From contig JACKEA010000003.1 in NCBI GenBank assembly GCA_020633235.1, forward strand, positions 62,001-126,000: a stretch of 64,000 nt of DNA, in the 5' to 3' direction. This DNA comes from Polyangiaceae bacterium (GTDB lineage: Bacteria; Myxococcota_A; Polyangia; Polyangiales; Polyangiaceae). Of this stretch, positions 9,004 to 16,884 are shown piece after piece. Both the position numbers and the translations under genes were made by a program. The notes under the pieces are model-generated. The model saw nothing but the letters and a program-made list of their open reading frames with translations. It was not told where the DNA came from and made no database searches. How positions within the stretch are numbered: position 1 is the first letter of the stretch; the number at the start of each line of letters is the position of its first letter.

Positions 9004-9948
9004 ATGCCCCCAACTCGCGGTCCCAGCGAAACCGCACCGCCGTCTGCGGCGGTGTGGTGCCGACACGGCCTCATCGCCGGTGCTCTACTCGGTGCGCTCT
9101 TGGGACTGGAGAACCAGCTCATGTTGCGGCTGGACGGCAGCCCGGCGCTGGACGGCTCGGCCCCCGCCACCTGGTTGCAGTCCGCAGCGGCGGTTCTGTT
9201 CACGGCCGCGGTCTTGGCGCTGGGAATGTCACTGGTGGCCGTGGCCACGCTGCCTTTGCTGAAAACGTCCGTCGGACGCATCGTGGCGGTGGGCATCCAA
9301 GCCGCGTTCATGGGTTGGCTCACCCTCAGCTATCTGGTGAGTGTCCTGTTGCGAACGCTCAGCGGCTCCTATCTCACCGTGGGCGCCATCGAGTTCGGGC
9401 TCAACGGCAACAGCCACCTCTTCGAAGCGGCCCTGTCCGGCTTTCGCGTCGAGAGCGTGCTGCTAGTGGCGATGGTGAGCCTGGCGGTGGTGGGCAGCGC
9501 GCGCTACGCGCTCCGGGCCCTGGGCAAGCCGCGACCCGCGCGTCGCTCGTTGGGCGTGCCCATGGCGCTGGCCGGTGCCGGCCTGTTACCCGTGACCTTG
9601 GTGACCGGTCTCGCCGCCGCCAGCCCGGAGATGGCACTGCTCGCGTCCGCGCTGCCCACTCCTGCGCCCACCGCCGAGGACGACGATCACGGCGCGGCTG
9701 CGCCGCCCCCCACGCGGCAGAGCGGCCCGCCCTTGAGCGACGGCGATCGCTGGCTCGCCGCTGCCAACGCACACAAGGGCCAACGCCCCAACGTGCTGCT
9801 CACCACGTTGGAGTCGATCGCGCTGTCGCACTTGGGCGTGAACGGCTACCCGCGAAAGGTCACGCCGAACCTCGATCGTATCGCGCGGCAGAGCGTGGTG
9901 TTTTCCCGGGCCTGGACCACCGCGACACACTCCAGGAAGCGCGGGTAG
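9004..9948 (+). pseudogene. N-terminal half of a broken membrane sulfatase/phosphotransferase (LtaS-like)
   Basis: This is the 5' part of a gene that continues in another frame from about 9986. ATG at 9004 is the first start after the acyl-CoA dehydrogenase stop. The product has four or five hydrophobic segments (about residues 18-38, 55-80, 90-120, 150-175 and 185-215). It then begins the alkaline-phosphatase-superfamily domain with 'PNVLLTTLESIALSHLGVNG' and 'TPNLDRIARQSVVFSRAW'. It runs through TTATHS, which includes a plausible nucleophile Thr, and then ends at TAG 9946-9948 because a 52-base segment here is in the wrong orientation. The family transfers or hydrolyses phospho- or sulfo-groups on the outer face of the membrane. 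As written the gene cannot make a complete enzyme. Confidence 0.7.
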
Positions 9949-9985
9949 TCGAGGTGCTTGTAGACGTCGAGCCCGCTCCCCCGCC
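9934..9985. other. Inverted 52-bp segment inside the sulfatase gene
   Basis: On the minus strand these bases read RRGSGLDVYKHLDYPRFL, which fits the sulfatase domain that lies on the plus strand on both sides. The plus-strand continuation YAQMAILSSLF (from 9986) should precede it. The segment is therefore both inverted and moved ahead of its neighbour. The joints share TTCC/GGAA microhomology, which fits template switching or an assembly artefact. The rearrangement creates the in-frame TAG at 9946-9948. Confidence 0.75.
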
Positions 9986-9994
9986 TACGCCCAG

Positions 9995-11101
9995 ATGGCG
10001 ATCCTCTCGTCGCTGTTCCACGACCTGTTCTTCGCCCTCTCCTACCCCACCGCGACCATTTCCAGGTTGCGCTTCGAGACCACGAAGACACCCGTGTATC
10101 GCTGGCACGCGCAGAGCTACGACGGTGAGCATCTGGACATCGGCAGCGAACTGGCCGTACCGGACGACGTCACCGTGGACCACGCCCTGCGCTGGATGGA
10201 CGACCAGGCGAAGCCCTGGGCGCTGTACATGAACCTGCAGGCGACGCACTTCCCCTATCGCATCCCGGCGGGTGAGCCGACGCCCTTCACGCCCACGGAA
10301 CCCGACGCCGGCAGCTTCAACTACCTCCGCTATCCTCGCAGCGACCGCGAGGTGGCGCTGAACCGCTACGACAACGCCCTCTCTTACGTGGATCGGCAAC
10401 TCGGTCGCATCGAGCAGCACCTGCGGGCGACGGGGCAGCTGGACAGCACCATCTGGATCATCACCGCCGATCACGGCGAGATGTTCTTCGAGCACGACAT
10501 GGTGACCCACGGCAAGACGCTGTTCGACTCGGAGGCGCGTGTACCGATCATGGTCCACTGGCCGTCGCACCTGAAGCCGATGAGCGTGGACGCGCCGGTC
10601 TCGAACCTGGACGTGATGCCGACCTTCGCCGATCTGGTGGATCTGCCGCCCCACCCGTCGTTCCAGGGCAAGAGCCTGCTCTCGGCAAGCAGTGGCGAGG
10701 AAGACGCGCGCGCCATCTACATGAACATCCAGGGCCTGCGAACCTCGGAAGCCGTGGTGTGCTGGCCCTACAAGCTCATCGTGGAGCACGCGGGGGGCCA
10801 CGTGCGGCTCTTCGATCTGGAGCAGGACCCGGGAGAGCTCCGCGACCTCGCGAGCAAGAAGGTCCGAGTGAGCGAGTCGCTGCGACAAACCCTCCGCGGA
10901 CAGATGCGCGCGCAGGTCGAGTATCACGGCAAGGACGATTCCTTCCGAACGGTGCGCTACGCGCCGCGCCTCGCCCGTTGCCCGAACGTCGGCGTGCGGC
11001 GCACGGCGGAAAGCAGCGGCGACGGCGTGGCGAAGGCGCCCCAGGGACCGCTGCCAAACGAGCCCGCCGCGCTCCCCAAGCCCCCGCCGCGGGTGTTCTG
11101 A
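9995..11101 (+). pseudogene. C-terminal catalytic part of the broken sulfatase/phosphotransferase
   Basis: 368 codons from the ATG at 9995, in a different frame from the N-terminal half. It contains 'WHAQSYDGEHLDIGSE', the metal-ligand motif 'IITADHGEMFFEHD' (about residues 152-165), 'GKTLFDSEARVPIMVHWP', and the C-terminal 'LFDLEQDPGELRDLA' strand usual for sulfatases. About ten residues normally found between 'YPTATIS' and 'RFETT' also seem to be missing or scrambled, near 10054-10075. Without the membrane part and the nucleophile region it should be inactive. If the rearrangement is a sequencing or assembly error, 9004-11101 is one intact gene. It ends one base before the stop of the convergent PhnD-like gene. 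Confidence 0.75.
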
Positions 11102-11947
11102 TCAGCCCGGGATCTCGACGTAGTTGAGTAGGTTCTCCAGGTGACGCAGGTGGTCCCGGGTGACCTCCTCGAACCCGACGGCGTTGAACAGATCGTCCGC
11201 GGCGCGCTTCACCTCGGCGTGGCCCTCCCCCAAGAACGCTTCTTTCATCGCGGCCGATAGCTCCGGCGGCAAATGGACCGAGGCGGCCAGCACGTCGCCC
11301 GGAATCGGGCCGGCGAACTTGAGCACGCGCATGGGAGCGCGACCCCAGCCACTGCTGCGCACGCGACCGGAGTCGTCGAAGTGGGCGTAGGTCGCCCCCA
11401 CGTCAGCGCGGCCGGAAGCCACTGCCTGCGCGACGGCGTCGTGACTCGCTAGAAACTGCTCCTCGCCGAACAGCTTCTCGAGGTCGAACCCCTGCGCGCG
11501 GAGCGACGCTCGGATCACGAGGTAGCCCGCGCTGCTCATGTGATCGACCCACGCCACGCGGGCGCGGCGCAAATCCTCGATGCGCTGCACACCGCTATCC
11601 TCCGGGACGAAGAGCGCCGTCCAGTACCACGCGCTGCCCGCGCGCACGGGTGCGACCAGCGGCGTGGCGCTCCCCCGGCTCACCGCTCGCAGCGCGATCA
11701 TGGGTGGCAGCCACGCGAAATGCAGCGTACCCCAGTGGAGCTCCGCCAACAGATCCGTGTACAGCTCGCACGGCTGACCGCGCACCTTGGTGTCCAGCGC
11801 GAGGGACAGCGCGTCGCACAGCACCTCGAGGCGACCGCGGGTGGGCCCCACGGCGCGGGCGGTCGGCCGCAGCGTGACTCGCCCGAGCTCGGAGAGCGCG
11901 ATGCCGACGCGCAACTCCCGAAGCTCCGAAGAATCCGACCCAGGCAT
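11102..11947 (-). CDS. PhnD/SsuA-like substrate-binding domain protein without signal peptide
   Basis: 281 aa. The fold signature of periplasmic phosphonate/phosphite-binding proteins is clear: 'LRVGIALSE', 'LAELHWGTLHFAWLPPMIAL', 'IEDLRRARVAWVDHMSSAGYLV', 'GRADVGATYAHFD' and a C-terminal 'IPGDVLAASVHLPPEL'. Unlike transported binding proteins, it starts with MPGSDSSELRELRVG and has no signal peptide or lipobox, and no ABC permease or ATPase genes lie nearby. A cytoplasmic sensor or a domain that binds a small oxyanion is more likely than a transport role, but this is inference. The neighbouring genes do not indicate a pathway. Confidence 0.85.
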   Translation of the reverse strand: MPGSDSSELRELRVGIALSELGRVTLRPTARAVGPTRGRLEVLCDALSLALDTKVRGQPCELYTDLLAELHWGTLHFAWLPPMIALRAVSRGSATPLVAPVRAGSAWYWTALFVPEDSGVQRIEDLRRARVAWVDHMSSAGYLVIRASLRAQGFDLEKLFGEEQFLASHDAVAQAVASGRADVGATYAHFDDSGRVRSSGWGRAPMRVLKFAGPIPGDVLAASVHLPPELSAAMKEAFLGEGHAEVKRAADDLFNAVGFEEVTRDHLRHLENLLNYVEIPG

Positions 11948-11999
11948 GACTCGTCCCGAGCTTAGCGTGCGGCGGGTTTCTGGCCCACGACGAACGCCT

Positions 12000-12500
12000 T
12001 CACGACACCGTCACCCGCTCGTCGAGGAGCAAGGCGGCCAGATCCAGACTGGAGATGATCCCCGCGAGCTTTCCGCCGTCCACGACCAACAGGCGGTGAA
12101 TGCCGTGGTCCACCAGCTGGCGCGCGACCTCGGTGATCGGGGTGCTCGGCTCCACGGCCACCACGGCATCCGTCATGACGTCCTTCACCCGCAGCTTCGC
12201 GATGCGCTCGGCGACGATCAGACCGGCGCGCGCATCGAGGGCGGAGTCATCGACTTCTGGAGCTCGGATGCCGCTGGCGGCGCGATCGGGAGCTTCGACC
12301 AGCTCCGCAAGAGCCCGCGCGACCGAGATTTGCTTCACGATGTCGGAGCGCGCGATCACGCCCACCACGCGCTCGCCGTCCAGCACCGGGACGCCGCCCA
12401 CGTGGTGCTCGAGCAGGCGGCGCTCGAGATCTGCGAGCGTCATCTCCGGCGTGGCCGTCACCAGCGGCACGCCCTGCATCACGTCCCGCGCGCGGAGCAT
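12000..12500 (-). CDS. Two-CBS-domain protein
   Basis: 166 aa from ATG at 12500-12498. It consists of two CBS motifs: residues about 5-62 ('DVMQGVPLVTATPEMTLAD' ... 'GVIARSDIV') and about 104-160 ('DVMTDAVVAVEPSTPITEV' ... 'GIISSLDLAALL'). CBS pairs bind adenosyl ligands such as AMP, ATP or SAM and act as energy or ionic sensors. Here there is no attached effector domain, so it probably regulates a partner. The ATG overlaps the stop of the small gene upstream (ATGA), so the two are co-translated. Confidence 0.9.
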   Translation of the reverse strand: MLRARDVMQGVPLVTATPEMTLADLERRLLEHHVGGVPVLDGERVVGVIARSDIVKQISVARALAELVEAPDRAASGIRAPEVDDSALDARAGLIVAERIAKLRVKDVMTDAVVAVEPSTPITEVARQLVDHGIHRLLVVDGGKLAGIISSLDLAALLLDERVTVS

Positions 12501-12730
12501 CAGCTCTCCACGCGCCGCTCGTAGATCACGAGCGCGCCGAAGCCACCCCGGCGTTCTTGTTCCGTGGCCGGATCGCTCGCGTATTTGATGTCTCCGACGA
12601 CACCCCCCTCCGACACGATGCGTTCGAGCAACTGATTGAGCAGGTCTTCGAACTTGCGCGCGTCGTGCTCGTAGACGTGCGCCACCCTCAAGACTCGGTC
12701 GCTGCTGGACATGCCCATTCCCAGGTGCAT
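12500..12730 (-). CDS. Small Cse60-like protein
   Basis: 76 aa from ATG 12730, or 70 aa if the later ATG at 12712 (MSSSDRV) is used; the true start is not decided by the sequence. The pattern 'LNQLLERIVSEGGVVGDIKYASD' followed by 'GFGALVIYERR' resembles the small Cse60 proteins of Bacillus, which share an 'IKYS' strand and a final 'SAMIIYR' strand. Outside sporulating Firmicutes the role of this fold is unknown. It is translated just before the CBS-domain protein, with a 4-base overlap, so the two may interact. Confidence 0.6.
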   Translation of the reverse strand: MHLGMGMSSSDRVLRVAHVYEHDARKFEDLLNQLLERIVSEGGVVGDIKYASDPATEQERRGGFGALVIYERRVES

Positions 12731-12861
12731 TCACCGTGCCGTCATCGCCCCACGGTTCACCCCGAGGATCGCGCAGGCCCTGCGTTCGGGGCATCTTTGC
12801 AGCGCAGCTTCGGCGCAAGGAGCTACCGTCGGTTTCAATCTCGGTGTACGCGTTCCGTGGC

Positions 12862-14310
12862 ATGTGGCGACCGGAACAGCCAATCCGCCACGACCTGCTC
12901 GAGGCACGTTGGCCCACCCGCGATGAAGCGGCGCGCGCGCGTCTGTTCCAACCCCTCGAGAGCGGCCGCCTGAAGCTCACGGAGCGGACTTGGATCCCGG
13001 CCATGGTTCCGTGGCGCGCGACGGACGACGGCTTCGTCACCTCCGACGTGCTCGCTTGGTACGAGCGCTTCGCCCGGGGCAAGCCGGGCGCCATCGTGGT
13101 GGAGGCGACGGGCATTCGCGACGTGCCCAGCGGCCCGCTGCTCCGCATTGGCCACGATCGCTTCGTCGAGGGCCTTCGAGCGTTGAGCGAGACGGTCCGG
13201 CGGGCGAGTGCAGGGCGCACGCGGCTTTTCATCCAGCTCATCGACTTCTTGGCGATCCGCCGCCGGCCCGAGCCCGAGAAGTACTTCTCGCGCCATTTGG
13301 CCATCAGTCAGCGCCATCGCGACGCGCTCGCCGGGCGCTTCCAGAGCGACGAGGATTTACGCCGGCTGCTGCCCACCCTCCCTCGCGCCGAGCTCGAGCG
13401 AGTGCTGTCGTCCCGGGAGCTTTCAGCGCTGGACTACGGCTACCGCGAGCGCGTGACGGACACGCACCTCGCTCACGTGCGCGACCTGCCGACGACGCTC
13501 CCGGGGCTGTTCGCGGACGCCGCCGCACGGGCGGAAGCTGCGGGGTTCGACGGCGTGGAGCTGCACTCTGCCCACGCCTACACCCTCGCGTCGTTCCTCT
13601 CTCGCCTCAACGATCGCGACGACGGCTACGGCGGGAGCCTGGAGCAGCGGCTGCGCTTACCCCTCGAGACGTTCCGCGCCGTGCGCGAGCGCGTCGACTT
13701 CGTGGTGGGCGCCCGCTACCTCGCCGACGAGTGCATCGAAGGCGGCAATGGCGTGAGCGAAGCGATGGACGTCGGCGTCGCCTTCGCCCGGGCGGGGATG
13801 GATTTTCTGTCCCTTTCCCGGGGCGGCAAGTTCGAGGACGCCAAGCAGCCGAAGGTGGGCTGGGCCGCCTACCCCTACACCGGCAAGAGCGGCTGGGAGT
13901 GCATGCCGACGACGCTGGCCGACCCCCGCGGACCGTTCGGTCGCAACGTCGACGCCGTATCCCGGATCCGAAGCGCAGTTCGCGGCGCCGGCTTTTCGAC
14001 GCCGGTGGTCGTGGCCGGTGGCATCGCCACCTTCGAGCAGGCCGAACGTATCCTCGAACGCCAAGACGCCGACGTCATCGCGTCGGCGCGACAATCCTTG
14101 GCGGATCCCGACTGGTTCGAGAAAACGCGCCTCGGCCGCGGCAGCGAGGTGCGCCGCTGCGTGTTCACCAACTACTGCGAAGGCCTGGATCAGAAGCACA
14201 AGCAGGTCACCTGCAAGCTGTGGGATCGCGAGGCGCTCTCGGAGCCCGACGTGACGCTGGACAAGAGCGGTCGCCGGCGGCTCACGGCGCCCAGATGGGA
14301 GCCCGAGTGA
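12862..14310 (+). CDS. NADH:flavin oxidoreductase / Old Yellow Enzyme family protein
   Basis: 482 aa from ATG 12862 (MWRPEQPIRHD), chosen because the family's N-terminal region 'LFQPLESGRLKL' follows shortly. The open frame goes further upstream and a GTG at 12844 is an alternative. The FMN TIM barrel is marked by 'ERTWIPAMVPWRA', the catalytic His pair in 'ELHSAHAYTLASFLS' with 'NDRDDGYGGSLEQRLRLPLE', and the phosphate-binding 'VVVAGGIATFEQAERIL' and 'DVIASARQSLADPDW'. The final 'CVFTNYCEGLD' Cys pair is like that of larger OYE relatives, but the Fe-S and FAD domains of 2,4-dienoyl-CoA reductases are absent. It is cytoplasmic and reduces activated C=C bonds; the substrate is unknown. It is first in a coupled run with the exported protein and sigma factor. 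Confidence 0.88.
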   Translation: MWRPEQPIRHDLLEARWPTRDEAARARLFQPLESGRLKLTERTWIPAMVPWRATDDGFVTSDVLAWYERFARGKPGAIVVEATGIRDVPSGPLLRIGHDRFVEGLRALSETVRRASAGRTRLFIQLIDFLAIRRRPEPEKYFSRHLAISQRHRDALAGRFQSDEDLRRLLPTLPRAELERVLSSRELSALDYGYRERVTDTHLAHVRDLPTTLPGLFADAAARAEAAGFDGVELHSAHAYTLASFLSRLNDRDDGYGGSLEQRLRLPLETFRAVRERVDFVVGARYLADECIEGGNGVSEAMDVGVAFARAGMDFLSLSRGGKFEDAKQPKVGWAAYPYTGKSGWECMPTTLADPRGPFGRNVDAVSRIRSAVRGAGFSTPVVVAGGIATFEQAERILERQDADVIASARQSLADPDWFEKTRLGRGSEVRRCVFTNYCEGLDQKHKQVTCKLWDREALSEPDVTLDKSGRRRLTAPRWEPE

Positions 14311-15317
14311 AGCGCCGGCTCCTGCTGCTGGCAGCGCTGTTCTGGGCCACGCCCGGCATGGCCGAGGAATCGGCGCCGGTGCGCGTCCGAGCCCAGGCGG
14401 CGTGCAGCGACAGCGACGCCTTCTTCCAGGAGATCCTCGCTCGCACGCCCCGCGCGCGCCGCGCGAACGAGGGCGAAGACGCCACGCGCTTCGATTTGAC
14501 GATCGAAGCGCGGGACGGAAAGTTCCGCGGGGAGCTGGTGGTGGAGAGTGCGGAGGGTGGTCGCGCGACGCGCCGGGTCAGCGCCGCCACCTGTGAAGAC
14601 GTTTCCCAGGCGCTCGCGTTGGTGGCTGCGCTCGCCATCGATCCCGAAGCAGGGACGCGAGGGAGCGCGCCGGAACCCGCCGTAGCGCCGACTCCGACGG
14701 CGCCGCCCGCCGAGCCCGCGCCGACCGTGACGTCCGCTCCCGCCGTCGTTTCCGCGCCGCCCCGACAAGAAGAACCCCCGGAGGATCACTTTCAGATTTT
14801 TGTTGGTGTCGGCGCGGAAGCGACCGGTGGCGCCGTGCCGGCGCTGGGCATCGGAGAGCGGGCCCTGGTCGGCGCGGGCTGGTCGTCACCGAGCGTGGTG
14901 TCGCCGACGCTGTGGCTCTCTTTCGCGCGCGTCACGGGACACACGGAAACCGACCTCGGTCGCGCGGACATGACCCTCGTCGCGGGTCGCCTCGAAGGTT
15001 GCCCAGTGCGCCTCACGCTCGGTCCGCTCTCGGCGCTGCCCTGCGGCGGGGCGGAGCTCGGGCGTCTTTCGGGCCAGGGCAGCGGCATTCGAAACCCCAA
15101 CGGCGGCGCTGCGTGGTGGGCGGCGGCCACGGCTCGGGGCGCCCTCGAGCTGCGCCCGGGGGCCGGCCTGGCGCTGGCCCTGAGCGGCGGCGCTTTGCTG
15201 CCAATTACTCGAGATCACTTCGTTTTCGTCGATGCCGGGGCGGAACGGCTGGCCTTTCGGCCGCCGCCGGTGGCGGGCTTTTTCGGTCTGAGCCTCACGG
15301 CGGAGCTTTCGCCATGA
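14307..15317 (+). CDS. Exported hypothetical protein, possible outer-membrane or periplasmic protein
   Basis: 336 aa if started at the GTG at 14307, preceded by GGGAG at 14297-14301 with a 5-base spacer. An in-frame ATG at 14295 would add four residues. Residues 1-20 form a signal peptide (KRRLLLLAALFWATPGMAEE). The region to about 120 contains a Cys pair and resembles a small periplasmic domain. A Pro/Ala/Thr-rich linker (about 120-155) is followed by about 180 residues with alternating beta character ('FVGVGAEATGG' ... 'FFGLSLTAEL'), consistent with a beta barrel or sandwich. It lies between OYE and ECF sigma genes, overlapping both neighbours by 4 bases. No known family is recognised. Confidence 0.75.
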   Translation: MKRRLLLLAALFWATPGMAEESAPVRVRAQAACSDSDAFFQEILARTPRARRANEGEDATRFDLTIEARDGKFRGELVVESAEGGRATRRVSAATCEDVSQALALVAALAIDPEAGTRGSAPEPAVAPTPTAPPAEPAPTVTSAPAVVSAPPRQEEPPEDHFQIFVGVGAEATGGAVPALGIGERALVGAGWSSPSVVSPTLWLSFARVTGHTETDLGRADMTLVAGRLEGCPVRLTLGPLSALPCGGAELGRLSGQGSGIRNPNGGAAWWAAATARGALELRPGAGLALALSGGALLPITRDHFVFVDAGAERLAFRPPPVAGFFGLSLTAELSP

Positions 15318-15964
15318 CGGATTTCGCGATCGATGTCCGGCGCCGCGGCCATGATGAGCACATGGCGGATGGAGCGTCGGCCCGAGCCCGCGACGACCGC
15401 ACTTCGGAGATCACCATTCGCTCCCAAGTGCAGCAGTCGGACGACGCGCGCCTGACGTCCCTGGTGGAAGCGAGCTTCGACTTCGTGTGGCGGACCCTGC
15501 GGCGCGTGGGGATTCCGGAGAGCGACGCGGACGACGCGGCGCAAGAGGTGTTCCTGGTCGCGGCGCGTCGGTTGGGCGACATCGAGGTCGGGCGCGAGCG
15601 CGCGTTCCTGGTGGGCACGGCGCTCCGCGTGGCCTCCACACGGCGGCGCTCGGCACGCCGGCGCCCGGAGGCACCGGACGAACGCGTCGGCGAGGCGCGG
15701 GACCCGGCGCCGGATCCCGAGACCTTGGCGAGTCGCAGTGAGGCTCGCCGAACCCTCGACACCGTGCTCGACGAAATGTCCGAAGAGCTGCGGGTCGTGT
15801 TCGTGCTCTTCGAGCTGGAAGAGCTTCCGGCTCCCGAAATCGCGACGCTGGTGGGCATTCCCACCGGCACTGTCGCCTCGCGGCTGCGGCGCGCGAGAGA
15901 GTGCTTTCATGCTGCCGTGCGGCGCTTGCGTGCGCGCGACGCGGCAGGAGGTGGGTCACCATGA
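15314..15964 (+). CDS. ECF-type RNA polymerase sigma factor
   Basis: 216 aa from ATG 15314, preceded by GGAG at 15302-15305; a later ATG at 15362 is possible. Region 2 is seen at about residues 48-80 ('SFDFVWRTLRRVG' and 'DADDAAQEVFLVAARRL'). Region 4 is at about 150-205 ('LDEMSEELRVVFVLFELEEL', 'EIATLVGIPTGTVASRLRRA'), the helix-turn-helix that binds the -35 element. It should direct transcription of a small regulon. The membrane protein that starts in its last codons is the probable anti-sigma or signalling partner. Confidence 0.92.
   Translation: MTDFAIDVRRRGHDEHMADGASARARDDRTSEITIRSQVQQSDDARLTSLVEASFDFVWRTLRRVGIPESDADDAAQEVFLVAARRLGDIEVGRERAFLVGTALRVASTRRRSARRRPEAPDERVGEARDPAPDPETLASRSEARRTLDTVLDEMSEELRVVFVLFELEELPAPEIATLVGIPTGTVASRLRRARECFHAAVRRLRARDAAGGGSP
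15946..15951 (+). promoter_or_regulatory. Strong ribosome binding site inside the sigma-factor gene
   Basis: AGGAGG lies nine bases before ATG 15961 and within the final codons of the sigma factor. It supports ATG 15961 as the start of the partner gene and suggests that gene is translated at least as well as the sigma factor. Confidence 0.7.
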
Positions 15965-16827
15965 CCGAGCTTGTTCCGCTGCTCCGAGGCGAAGCCGATG
16001 AGCTGGAGATGCAGCTGCTTTCGTCCGCTCGACAAGATGCGCCCTCGCCGGAGGCGCGCGCCCGCACCCTGGCGGCGCTGGGAGTCGGAGGCGCCATCGT
16101 GACGACGGCCGCGGTCACGGCCGGAAGCGGCGCGGCCGGCGGCGGCGCCGCGACGGCGGGCAGCGCGACGGCGAAGCTCGGCCTCGCGGTGGTGGTGAAG
16201 TGGGTGGGCATCGGCTTGCTCGCCGGCACCGTGACCAGCGTGGGCGCGACGGCGGTCACGTCGGCGCCAGGGCGCGCCGTCGTGGTGGAAGACACGGAAG
16301 CGCCCGCGGCGCCCGCGGCGCTGCCCGCCGTGAGGACGCCCAAGGTCGCGTTCGCCGCCACAGCGGAGCCCGAGCGCGCTCGAGGCGAAGTGGCGGTGGC
16401 GTCGGCGTCCGCCGCACCAGAAGCAGCTCCGGAGCCCGACGTGGCGGCGGAGGTCGCGCTCTTGGATCGCGCTCGCGGCGCGATGGCCCGGGGCGACAGC
16501 GCCGGCGCCATCGCTGCGCTGCGAAAGCACGACGCCGAGTTCAAGAACGGCACGCTGAATCCCGAAGCGGACGTGCTGCGCATCGAAGCGTTGCTGGGGC
16601 GCGGGGACAGCGCCAGAGCGGCGGGCGCTGCCCGGGCGTTTCTCGCCAGCCACGGCGAAAGCCCGCTGGTGGGCCGCGTGCGCAAGCTGCTGCAAAAGGC
16701 GCAGGCGGCGGAAAAGCCCGCCCCCGTACCCATGAAGGCGGCGGCTTCGCCGGCGCCCGCGCCAGAGCCCGTCGCCCCCGAGCCGGCGCCGGCGGCCCCC
16801 GCCACGGCCTCGTTTCCGGTGCAGTAG
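15961..16827 (+). CDS. Single-pass membrane protein, probable partner (anti-sigma-like) of the ECF sigma factor
   Basis: 288 aa. Residues 1-40 are cytoplasmic and acidic ('LLRGEADELEMQLLSSAR'). Ala/Gly-rich hydrophobic segments around 42-62 and 72-95 form one or two membrane passes. The periplasmic part has an Ala/Pro-rich stretch, a helical hairpin region (about 165-235, 'LLDRARGAMARGDSAGAIAAL' type, TPR-like) and a Pro/Ala tail. The TPR-like hairpin after the membrane segment is common in partner proteins of myxobacterial ECF factors. No recognised anti-sigma motif (such as HxxxCxxC) is present. ATG overlaps the sigma stop (ATGA), so stoichiometric production is likely. Confidence 0.8.
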   Translation: MTELVPLLRGEADELEMQLLSSARQDAPSPEARARTLAALGVGGAIVTTAAVTAGSGAAGGGAATAGSATAKLGLAVVVKWVGIGLLAGTVTSVGATAVTSAPGRAVVVEDTEAPAAPAALPAVRTPKVAFAATAEPERARGEVAVASASAAPEAAPEPDVAAEVALLDRARGAMARGDSAGAIAALRKHDAEFKNGTLNPEADVLRIEALLGRGDSARAAGAARAFLASHGESPLVGRVRKLLQKAQAAEKPAPVPMKAAASPAPAPEPVAPEPAPAAPATASFPVQ

Positions 16828-16884
16828 CGCGTTTTTCGTGATCGTCACGCTGGGCCCTGGCCATCACGCTAGCGAGGTGAAGGC

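Noticed and set aside
15411..16805. A 464-codon minus-strand frame opposite the sigma-factor region
   Set aside because: It is Ala/Ser/Arg-rich, without any domain, and antisense to the ECF sigma factor and its partner, whose motifs are convincing.
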